The notes under the pieces were generated by a model. It did not search any database. It saw nothing but the letters and a program-made list of their open reading frames with translations, and had not been told where the DNA came from. From an uncultured Prevotella sp. (lineage in GTDB: Bacteria > Bacteroidota > Bacteroidia > Bacteroidales > Bacteroidaceae), in NCBI GenBank assembly GCA_947072805.1, contig CAMTJK010000045.1, positions 1-15,453 of the forward strand: a stretch of DNA of 15,453 nt, in the 5' to 3' direction. How positions within the stretch are numbered: the stretch's first letter is position 1; the number at the start of each line of letters is the position of its first letter. This document shows, piece after piece, positions 8,099-15,271 of the stretch. The position numbers and the translations under genes are program-made.

Positions 8099-8841
8099 GG
8101 AAATTTGAGGTTTCTGCAGCGAGCAGAATCGGATTGGTCAGGAGTAGAAATGAGGATATGATTCTCGTTAAGGATCGATATGTAAGAAATGATTCTTATA
8201 CGACGGAAATAGAGATACAGCCATCTTCACGGTTCTTATTTGCAATTGCTGACGGTTTAGGAGGTTACAGTGCTGGAGAAATAGCAAGCGCAGAAACTCT
8301 AGAGAATCTTCATTTCTTTATTGGGGACTTGCCAAGTGGACTTAATTCAAAAGGTTTTGAAGATCTGATGAAAGGATGGCTTGAATCAATCAATCAAATT
8401 ATATTAAGCAAAGGCTATGTAAATGACAGGTTGGCGAATATGGGCACAACTCTAGTCGCTTTTGCTTGCTATGAAGGAATGATTTTTAAAATGAGTTGTG
8501 GCGATAGTAGAATGTACAGACTTAGAGAAAATCTGCTTACCCAACAGACAATAGATCATTCTTTGAACACGATGATGGGACAAACGAAACATTCTAACAT
8601 AGTTACCAATTGCATAGGGGCAGGATGCGGCGCCTCATATCTTGATATAAAAGAAATAACGGATGATGTCCAAAATGGAGATGTCTTCATATTGTGTTCT
8701 GATGGGCTAAATGATATGGTTGATGATGATACCATTCAAGAGTCAATATCCAATGGATGTGATGCTGAGACCTTATGTAGGCAGGCTTGTGATGCCGGAG
8801 GATATGACAATGTCTCCGTTTGTATTGTAAAGATTGTATGA
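8095..8841 (+). CDS. PP2C-family Ser/Thr protein phosphatase
   Basis: The 248-residue protein is a single PP2C domain of normal bacterial length, soluble and without a signal peptide. The metal-binding and catalytic motifs are intact: SRNED at 18-21 (D21), DGLGG at 53-57 (D53), GTT at 117-119, GDSR at 136-139 (D137), SDGL at 202-205 (D203) and the terminal YDN with D238. Such enzymes remove phosphate from Ser/Thr using two or three Mn or Mg ions. Next to a Ser/Thr kinase and an FHA protein, the likely role is to reset phosphorylation made by the upstream kinase; this is inference from context. The start codon overlaps the FHA stop as ATGA. The gene closes the five-gene signalling block, 21 bp before metA, with no hairpin or promoter visible in that gap. 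Confidence 0.95.
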   Translation: MRKFEVSAASRIGLVRSRNEDMILVKDRYVRNDSYTTEIEIQPSSRFLFAIADGLGGYSAGEIASAETLENLHFFIGDLPSGLNSKGFEDLMKGWLESINQIILSKGYVNDRLANMGTTLVAFACYEGMIFKMSCGDSRMYRLRENLLTQQTIDHSLNTMMGQTKHSNIVTNCIGAGCGASYLDIKEITDDVQNGDVFILCSDGLNDMVDDDTIQESISNGCDAETLCRQACDAGGYDNVSVCIVKIV

Positions 8842-8862
8842 AATAATAAATAAGTATTAGTT

Positions 8863-9780
8863 ATGCCTTTAAGATTACCCGATGGATTACCGGCTATAGA
8901 CCTCTTGAAGAGAGAGAATATTTTCGTTATGGATAACACTCGAGCCGGTTCGCAAGATATTCGTCCGCTAAGGATTGTCATCTTAAATCTCATGCCTTTA
9001 AAAATTACGACAGAAACAGATCTTGTGCGCCTGTTATCAAATACTCCTTTGCAGATAGACGTTAGTTTCATGAAGTTAAGGAGTCATACGCCAAAGAATA
9101 CCCCTATTCAACACATGATGATGTTTTATCGTGATTTTGAATTGATGTCGAATGAAAAATTTGACGGTATGATAGTCACTGGCGCACCTGTTGAAACCTA
9201 TGATTTTGAGGAAGTAACGTATTGGGATGAGATAAAAAACATATTTGAATGGGCTAAAACACACGTGACATCAACATTATATATATGTTGGGCTGCACAA
9301 GCCGGTTTGTATTATCATTATCAGATACCAAAGTATCCGCTTAAAAAGAAGATGTTTGGTATATTCAAACAACATACCTTAGAACCACAACTGCCAATAT
9401 TTAGAGGGTTTGACGATATCTTTAACATGCCGCACAGCCGTCATACAGAAATCCGCAGGGAAGATATTCTTGCAAATCCATCTTTGTCTCTTATCGCTGA
9501 ATCAGAAGATAGCGGTGTTAGTATGGTCATGGCCCGCAATGGTAGAGAATTCTTTATTACAGGTCATCTTGAATATTCGCCTTTAACACTTGATAATGAA
9601 TACAAACGTGACAAGGATATAAGGGACGATGTTGGATTACCAATTAATTATTATAAGAATGATGATCCTGAAAATGTACCGATTGTTACATGGCGAGCTC
9701 ATGCCAATTTGCTTTACAGTAATTGGATTAATTATTATGTATATCAAGAAACTCCATACGACATAAATAAAATAGAGTGA
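8863..9780 (+). CDS. metA: Homoserine O-acyltransferase (MetA), predicted acetyl-CoA type
   Basis: This is a methionine-pathway enzyme that acylates homoserine on its hydroxyl group. At 305 residues it has the family's usual length, and its N-terminus (MPLRLPDGLPA, ENIFVM) is typical of MetA. Visible active-site residues are K47, the nucleophile C142 in YICWAAQ, and H235 and E237 in TGHLEYS. Residue 111 is Glu (TGAPVETYDF). In this family Glu111 is associated with acetyl-CoA use and Gly111 with succinyl-CoA, so the product is probably O-acetyl-L-homoserine despite the common succinyltransferase label. It is cytoplasmic. It follows the phosphatase gene by 21 bp, and its TGA overlaps the GTG of the next gene. 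It probably rides on the same transcript, but nothing suggests it belongs to the signalling system. No SAM riboswitch was seen upstream. Confidence 0.96.
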   Translation: MPLRLPDGLPAIDLLKRENIFVMDNTRAGSQDIRPLRIVILNLMPLKITTETDLVRLLSNTPLQIDVSFMKLRSHTPKNTPIQHMMMFYRDFELMSNEKFDGMIVTGAPVETYDFEEVTYWDEIKNIFEWAKTHVTSTLYICWAAQAGLYYHYQIPKYPLKKKMFGIFKQHTLEPQLPIFRGFDDIFNMPHSRHTEIRREDILANPSLSLIAESEDSGVSMVMARNGREFFITGHLEYSPLTLDNEYKRDKDIRDDVGLPINYYKNDDPENVPIVTWRAHANLLYSNWINYYVYQETPYDINKIE

Positions 9781-11627
9781 TTACTTTAGAACTTCTATCT
9801 CCAGCTAAAAATTTTGAATGTGGAAAGGCTGCTATTGATCATGGCGCAGATGCTGTTTATATAGGTGCAGGACGTTTTGGAGCTCGGGCTGCAGCCGGGA
9901 ATAATTTGGATGATATAGCCGAATTATGTACCTACGCACACCGCTTTTTTGTCAAGGTATATGTAACACTCAATACAATTCTATATGATGACGAATTGGA
10001 AGATTGTTACAAATTGATAAGAATGTTAGAACACATTGGGGTAGATGCTATTATTATCCAGGATACCTCCCTGATAGGAAAAGAGGGCAGTATGTCATTG
10101 CATGCGAGCACCCAAATGGACAATCGCGATTCTTGCAAAATCAGAAAACTACATGAATATGGTTTCAGTCGCGCTGTTCTTGCCAGAGAATTATCTATAA
10201 CTGAAATTTCAAGAATACATACATCTGTTCCGGAAATAGAGCTTGAAGCTTTTGTTCATGGTGCGTTATGCGTTTCGTATAGTGGTTTGTGTTATGCATC
10301 CCAGGCTTGCTTTAACCGTTCGGCAAACAGGGGTGAATGTGCACAGTTTTGTAGGTTGAAATTTGATTTGATTGATGCTGCAGGAGAACTTGTTGAAAAA
10401 GGAAAGTATCTCCTGTCATTAAAAGACATGAACCGTAGTGAGCATCTTTTTCAACTGATAGAAGCCGGCGTTACTTCGTTTAAAATAGAGGGGCGGTTAA
10501 AGGATGTTGCATATGTCAAGAACGTAACTGCTGCATATAGCAGATGCCTTGATGAAATCATTAAAAGGTATCCTACAAAATACTGCCGTGCCTCAAAAGG
10601 TGTTTGCAAATATTCTTTTGAACCAAATTTGTCCAAGACCTTCAATCGTGGATACACAACATACTTCATTGATGGCAAGCGTACGGATATACATTCTTTA
10701 CATACACCAAAGTCAATAGGTGAATATGTAGGTACTGTTAAAGAGGTAAGAGGAAACTCGTTCAATGTATCTACTACATCAACATTCTCGAACGGTGATG
10801 GTATTTGTTTCATAAATAAAGATGGGCAGCTTGAGGGCTTTAGAGTTAATAAGGTATCCGGTAATCGTCTTTATCCATTTAAGATGCCGTTAGGTATTCA
10901 CTCGGGAGTCATATTATATCGTAATTATGACAAGGAGTTTGAAAATATGCTTGAGAAGCAGACGGCAATTCGTAAAATTCCTTTAAAACTTAAACTATAT
11001 CCGATATTAGAAGGCTTTATATTGGAAGCCTTTTGTATTGGAGAAGAATCAATTTCTGTTTCCTTTGATGCAGAACATGAAGTTGCACATTTGTCTCAAC
11101 GTGATAACATAGTCAAACAATTATCAAAGTTGGGGAATACTATATTTGAATGTACAGATGTAGAGCTACCGGATGAATTTAACTATTTTATTCCCTCAAG
11201 TATACTTTCTGATGCGCGGCGTCGTATTGTCGAGAAATTGGAAAACAGAAATAAAGAGATCTATGAGCAGGCAAGGAACATAAAATCGAATTGCTCCAAT
11301 AGCATGTCTCATACCGTTCAATCAAATAAGCAACCAAATCATTATAAACATTCTTGCTTCTATAACATCGCCAATAGTACGGCACGTAGATTTTATGAAA
11401 GTAAAAGTATGAAAGGTCTATCACCGGCCTACGAGATAGTTCCTGTTGCAGAAGCTCCTATAATGCAATGCCGGTATTGTATAAAATATGCTTTGGGTTA
11501 TTGTACAAAGCAAAGTACGAGGAAAACGTATTGGAAAGAACCTCTATTCCTATTATTGCCAGACGGAAGACGCTTTAGATTGTCATTTGATTGTAAACTC
11601 TGTAATATGCAAATTTATAAAGTGTAA
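9777..11627 (+). CDS. U32-family protein (peptidase-like, RNA-hydroxylation type)
   Basis: At 616 residues this is longer than the TrhP/YegQ tRNA hydroxylases (about 450) and closer to RlhA (YdcP), which hydroxylates a cytidine of 23S rRNA in E. coli. The N-terminus ELLSPAKN, the GADAVYIG strand and the U32 signature around 159-193 (EAFVHGALC, then SGLCYASQAC, RGECAQFCR) are clear. C165, C172, C188 and C192 are candidate iron-sulfur ligands; C178 is also nearby. The C-terminus has further cysteines (CRYCIKYALGYC and, after a spacer, CKLC), possibly a second metal site. U32 proteins were named peptidases, but characterised relatives such as UbiU/V, TrhP and RlhA act in oxygen-independent hydroxylation. 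The exact substrate is not decided here, so no symbol is given. Translation starts at GTG (9777), sharing four bases with the metA stop. This start gives the expected N-terminus, and coupling with metA is likely. Confidence 0.92.
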   Translation: MITLELLSPAKNFECGKAAIDHGADAVYIGAGRFGARAAAGNNLDDIAELCTYAHRFFVKVYVTLNTILYDDELEDCYKLIRMLEHIGVDAIIIQDTSLIGKEGSMSLHASTQMDNRDSCKIRKLHEYGFSRAVLARELSITEISRIHTSVPEIELEAFVHGALCVSYSGLCYASQACFNRSANRGECAQFCRLKFDLIDAAGELVEKGKYLLSLKDMNRSEHLFQLIEAGVTSFKIEGRLKDVAYVKNVTAAYSRCLDEIIKRYPTKYCRASKGVCKYSFEPNLSKTFNRGYTTYFIDGKRTDIHSLHTPKSIGEYVGTVKEVRGNSFNVSTTSTFSNGDGICFINKDGQLEGFRVNKVSGNRLYPFKMPLGIHSGVILYRNYDKEFENMLEKQTAIRKIPLKLKLYPILEGFILEAFCIGEESISVSFDAEHEVAHLSQRDNIVKQLSKLGNTIFECTDVELPDEFNYFIPSSILSDARRRIVEKLENRNKEIYEQARNIKSNCSNSMSHTVQSNKQPNHYKHSCFYNIANSTARRFYESKSMKGLSPAYEIVPVAEAPIMQCRYCIKYALGYCTKQSTRKTYWKEPLFLLLPDGRRFRLSFDCKLCNMQIYKV

Positions 11628-11677
11628 ATAGAATTCGTGCAATCCTGTTATTGATAATTATTAAATTATACGACGGA

Positions 11678-12718
11678 ATGATGAACAATAATAATGTAAA
11701 GAATACGCCTGGAAAACTCTTGCAATATTTGAATTGTTTCCATCAACACAACGTATTTAATAAATTGTATATCTTTCTTGTCGTGTTCCTCTCATCTTGT
11801 TACAATGCAGCAGAACACACACCTGATGCATGGAATCTCACTGATGAAGAGCTTGATTCCATATCTTTTTTTACAACCCATCATTATTCACAAAATTATA
11901 ATTTTGTCGTTAAGGCCGATTCTATTCGTATTGTATGTCAGGCTCCGGATGAATTACCTTTTGACTCTGTGACAATTTTCAAAGGAGAGCATATTGTTGT
12001 TGCCGACATTATGAGCATGCCTGCAGACACAATCGATTCTGTATGGGTAAAGATAGCTCGCGATCAAGTTTCTCAAGGATGGATAAGGGAGGTGACAATG
12101 CTACCATCTGTACAACCAGACGATCCCATATCCCAGTTTATTGATACGTTTTCAGATGTCCATCTGTTGATTTTCTTGTCTTTTGTGATTGTTGTCTTAT
12201 CTGTATATGGCTTGCGATTCTTGTCTAAACGTAAAGCCCGTATCGTACATTTCCGTGACATACCTTCTTTTTATCCGGCTCTATTAGCGCTTCTTGTCTC
12301 ATTGGCAGCAGTGACATATGCTTCGATACAGTTGTTTGGTGCAGAGACTTGGCGGCATTTTTATTACCATCCCTCACTCAATCCGTTTACTCTTCCTGTA
12401 CATTTGGGCTTTTTCTTATGTTTGGTTTGGAGCATTATTATTGTGACAATTGCAACGATAGACGATGTTGTCAGGCGTCTTCCCTTTATCGAGGCTGCCC
12501 TGTATTTATGTGGATTGGCCGCTGTTTGTGCTGTTGATTACATACTTTTCAGCATATTTACCTTATATTATGTAGGTTATCCAATGTTTGTAGGATATGT
12601 GTACTATGCAATTACACAATATAAGAGATATTCTTGTTTCCAGTATATTTGTGGACATTGTGGTGAGGAAATAAAAGAACGTGGCTTTTGTCCTCACTGT
12701 GGAAAATATAATGATTAG
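11678..12718 (+). CDS. Lipoprotein-like membrane protein with SH3-like segment and C-terminal zinc ribbon
   Basis: From the ATG at 11678 the protein has 346 residues; an in-frame TTG at 11651 would add nine, but the ATG pair at 11678 is preferred. Residues 30-41 form a hydrophobic stretch ending in a lipobox-like LSSC (C41), after an unusually long N-terminal tail. Residues about 74-142 look like a bacterial SH3-type fold, ending in the typical GWIRE turn before VQPDDPISQF. Five membrane segments follow (163-182, 198-220, 238-262, 270-295, 297-312), then a zinc ribbon (C325/C328/C338/C341). If C41 is outside, five passes place the zinc ribbon in the cytoplasm, where the ribbon proteins of the upstream block sit. 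I infer it could be an envelope sensor or anchor for that system, although metA and the U32 gene lie between. It starts 50 bp after the U32 stop. The exact function is unknown. Confidence 0.82.
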   Translation: MMNNNNVKNTPGKLLQYLNCFHQHNVFNKLYIFLVVFLSSCYNAAEHTPDAWNLTDEELDSISFFTTHHYSQNYNFVVKADSIRIVCQAPDELPFDSVTIFKGEHIVVADIMSMPADTIDSVWVKIARDQVSQGWIREVTMLPSVQPDDPISQFIDTFSDVHLLIFLSFVIVVLSVYGLRFLSKRKARIVHFRDIPSFYPALLALLVSLAAVTYASIQLFGAETWRHFYYHPSLNPFTLPVHLGFFLCLVWSIIIVTIATIDDVVRRLPFIEAALYLCGLAAVCAVDYILFSIFTLYYVGYPMFVGYVYYAITQYKRYSCFQYICGHCGEEIKERGFCPHCGKYND

Positions 12719-12739
12719 TAAAATCCATATATGTTATGA

Positions 12740-12770
12740 TTGCAACATAATACGGTTAGCTATAACTTTG
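12740..12770 (+). promoter_or_regulatory. Bacteroidota promoter of the TonB-dependent receptor gene
   Basis: TTG at 12740-12742 and TAACTTTG at 12763-12770 match the -33 and -7 elements, separated by 20 nt, which is the usual spacing. The predicted transcription start, a few bases past 12770, coincides with or follows the ATG at 12772. That ATG is therefore unlikely to be used, and the next in-frame ATG (12793) becomes the better start. It suggests the receptor is transcribed separately from the upstream genes. Confidence 0.7.
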
Positions 12771-12792
12771 CATGAAAAACATTTATAATCAT

Positions 12793-15168
12793 ATGTCTAT
12801 ATTAAAAATCACCTTAGGGATTCTGTTTTTCATATCTTTACCGATAAATGCCACTGTTGTATCAGAGAACATCGTGACAGAAAATTTTAATTCTGCTGAC
12901 ACAACACGCGTTATTGACCTTGATGAACTTGTTGTTGTTGCACGTCCAAAAGAGATTGGCAGACTCAGAAGCCTGCCGATAAGTAGTAATGTTGTCACAA
13001 ACAAGGAAATTCTCTCATTAGGCATTAGCGATTTAAGTTCTTTATCATCTTTTGTACCATCTTTTTGCGTGCCCTCCTATGGTTCCCGTCTGACTTCATC
13101 TATATATGTCAGAGGTATCGGTTCACGTGCAGGAAGTCCTGCTGTCGGCGTTTATTACGATGGAATGCCTATTATAAGTAAAAGCGCAATAAATAGTCAT
13201 TTCTACCAATTAGACCGTGTTGATGTATTACGAGGCCCGCAAGGTACTTTGTATGGTATTAATGCGGAAAGTGGTATTGTAAGAATATATTCCAAAAATC
13301 CATTGTCTTATCAAGGAACTGATATACGAATGAGTCTGGGTACAGGACTATGTGGCAATATTGAGGTAGCGCAATATCATCGTCCAAGCGATAAAATAGC
13401 ATTTTCTACAGCAGGATATTACAGTGGGCAGCGAGGCTTTTTTAAAAATACATATCTGGATGAACATGCCGATCTCGTGAATGAGGCAGGTGGAAAGGCA
13501 CGATTGATTTACCTGCCAAATGACAAATTGAAATTCGATATAACGGCCGATTATCAATACACAAATCAAAATGGCTTTGCCTATGGTTTATACGAAGAGG
13601 AAACAAAATCGTTCCATGACGCGGCGATGAACATCATGAATGGATATAAAAGGCAGATGATAAATGCTGCAGTAAACATTTCATATGATTTCGGAACATT
13701 ACAACTCTCATCGGTAAGTAGTTATCAGCATTTGGCTGATTTGATGCAAATGGATCAGGATTATCTGCCCGAAGATTATTTACGTCTTGGACAACGTGAG
13801 CGTATGAATGCCTTGGTGCAGGAAATAACGTTGAGTGGCAGAAGAAACGAGTATTGGAGGCACACTTCCGGAGTATTTTTTAGTAATCAGTGGCTTAATA
13901 CATTTGCTCCTGTTTATTTTGGAGACGATATGAACACAGCCATTATAAAAGCAATGGGAGTACCGTCTCGTGTTGCATCATCTTTGTCTATAACAGATAA
14001 TAATGTACCGGGAGAGTTTGATACACCACAGCTTAATCTCGGCTTGTATCATGAATCCAACGTGAAACTTGCATCAAAACTTATTCTTACATTGGGATTA
14101 AGATATGATTACCAACGTGTAAGCATTGATTACAATACGCAGTCCAATTTCAAACTCAATTATACCGGTATTGTTCAAGGACGTCCTTTTAATGTTAGCA
14201 ACAGGTTTGCATCAATATTGTCGGGCAATGATGCATGTAATTATAACCAGTTTCTGCCCAAGCTCGGAGTTACTTACAATGTAGGTAATAACGGAAACGT
14301 TTTATATGCAACTTTCAGTAAAGGCTTTCGCTCGGGCGGATATAATATTCAAATGTTTTCAGATATATTCAGTACGGAACAACGAGGATTAGGAAAGGAA
14401 CTTATGCAGCTGATGAGGGGAGACATGAGTATCGAACATACTGTAACAGATTATGAAAATATTGACAGAACAATATCTTATGAACCAGAAACAAGTTGGA
14501 ATTATGAAGCTGGCACACATCTTAATTTATTTGACAACCGACTTCAGGCAGATGCTTCTCTCTTCTATATGCAAATCCGCAATCAGCAATTATCGGTCAT
14601 GGCCGGTAATTATGGCTATGGCAGAATGATGGTTAATGCCGGACGTAGTAGAAGTATTGGTGCAGAGCTTACATTGCGTGGTGTCCTAGATGATGGCCGC
14701 TTATCATGGAATTGTACCTATGGGTATGTACATTCTACATTCCGAAGTTATCGTGACAACGTACCAGTTGTCACTGCTAATGGATTGGAATACGAACAAC
14801 GTGATTATCGCGGACGTTATGTTCCGTTTGTTCCCAAACACACATTCAGTGCAATAGCAGATTACCACATCCCGTTAAGTACGAGAAAACTTTTGAAATC
14901 TCTAACGGTCGGCGCAAACGTCAGTGGTAATGGAAACGTATACTGGAATGTCGAAAACTCATCATCGCAGGATTTTTATCTTGTTCCTGGTGCACATGTG
15001 CTTTTCGATTTAGGAGCAATCAACATAAATATATGGGGACGCAACCTAAGTGATACAAAGTATAACACATTTCTTGTGCAGAGCTCCATCGATGGAATTA
15101 CACGTTCTTTCTCACAACGTGGTAATCCTATACAAGCAGGTATTGATGTAGGAATTAGAATCAAATAG
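12793..15168 (+). CDS. TonB-dependent outer-membrane receptor
   Basis: From 12793 the protein has 791 residues; starting at 12772 would add seven (MKNIYNH). The later start is preferred because the promoter's -7 box ends two bases before 12772, and because it yields a compact signal peptide (MSILKITLGILFFISLPINA). A TonB-box-like DELVVV and a plug domain (about 45-165) follow, with VRGIG, GVYYDGMP, DRVDVLRGPQGTLYG and a strand pattern typical of the plug. The rest is a 22-strand type beta-barrel with recognisable motifs (FSKGFRSGGYN, YEAGTHLNLFDNRLQ, SIGAELTLRG, WGRNLSDTKY). It would import a scarce ligand such as a metal chelate, cofactor or glycan using TonB energy. It lacks the N-terminal carboxypeptidase-like domain of SusC proteins and no SusD gene follows, so a starch-utilisation type is unlikely. 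The ligand cannot be told from sequence. It ends in IRIK rather than the usual terminal Phe. Confidence 0.93.
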   Translation: MSILKITLGILFFISLPINATVVSENIVTENFNSADTTRVIDLDELVVVARPKEIGRLRSLPISSNVVTNKEILSLGISDLSSLSSFVPSFCVPSYGSRLTSSIYVRGIGSRAGSPAVGVYYDGMPIISKSAINSHFYQLDRVDVLRGPQGTLYGINAESGIVRIYSKNPLSYQGTDIRMSLGTGLCGNIEVAQYHRPSDKIAFSTAGYYSGQRGFFKNTYLDEHADLVNEAGGKARLIYLPNDKLKFDITADYQYTNQNGFAYGLYEEETKSFHDAAMNIMNGYKRQMINAAVNISYDFGTLQLSSVSSYQHLADLMQMDQDYLPEDYLRLGQRERMNALVQEITLSGRRNEYWRHTSGVFFSNQWLNTFAPVYFGDDMNTAIIKAMGVPSRVASSLSITDNNVPGEFDTPQLNLGLYHESNVKLASKLILTLGLRYDYQRVSIDYNTQSNFKLNYTGIVQGRPFNVSNRFASILSGNDACNYNQFLPKLGVTYNVGNNGNVLYATFSKGFRSGGYNIQMFSDIFSTEQRGLGKELMQLMRGDMSIEHTVTDYENIDRTISYEPETSWNYEAGTHLNLFDNRLQADASLFYMQIRNQQLSVMAGNYGYGRMMVNAGRSRSIGAELTLRGVLDDGRLSWNCTYGYVHSTFRSYRDNVPVVTANGLEYEQRDYRGRYVPFVPKHTFSAIADYHIPLSTRKLLKSLTVGANVSGNGNVYWNVENSSSQDFYLVPGAHVLFDLGAININIWGRNLSDTKYNTFLVQSSIDGITRSFSQRGNPIQAGIDVGIRIK

Positions 15169-15180
15169 GATATCTATTTT
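15163..15180 (+). terminator. Weak hairpin at the receptor gene stop codon
   Basis: AAATAG (15163-15168) pairs with CTATTT (15174-15179) around a five-base loop. The stem overlaps the TAG stop. It is short, AT-rich and followed by only one more T, so it is a poor intrinsic terminator. An alternative pairing GGATA/TATCC (15168-15172 with 15185-15189) is also weak. Confidence 0.2.
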
Positions 15181-15221
15181 GGATTATCCACCTCCTTACA
15201 GAACAGCACTGCGAAATAACA

Positions 15222-15271
15222 CGTATAACATTTATTCACTTTTATGAAAAATGTTTACTTTAACGTGTGTT
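15222..15271. repeat. Right arm of 50-bp long-range inverted repeat
   Basis: This is the reverse complement of 1-50 with one mismatch, at 15237 (C here, T in the other copy read on this strand). The arm folds: AACATTT (15227-15233) pairs with AAATGTT (15249-15255), and TTCA (15235-15238) with TGAA (15245-15248) after one bulged A. An outer ACACGT (15219-15224) can pair with ACGTGT (15263-15268), partly using bases outside the repeat. The mismatch lies in the inner stem and would become a G-U pair in RNA read from this strand sense, so the fold is kept. It could be a dispersed intergenic repeat, a mobile-element end or an inversion site. Confidence 0.85.

Noticed and set aside
438..8841. Type VI secretion regulatory cluster or tellurite-resistance (Ter) system
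   Set aside because: The kinase/FHA/PP2C trio fits such systems, but no sheath, tube, baseplate, ClpV, TerD-like or vWA gene is in the window.
12793..15168. SusC-type glycan importer
   Set aside because: There is no N-terminal carboxypeptidase-like domain, and no SusD-like gene follows before the window ends.
1..15271. Composite transposon or insertion sequence bounded by the inverted repeats
   Set aside because: No transposase, integrase or other recombinase is encoded between the arms, housekeeping genes such as metA lie inside, and the outer flank of the left arm is not visible to test for a target duplication.
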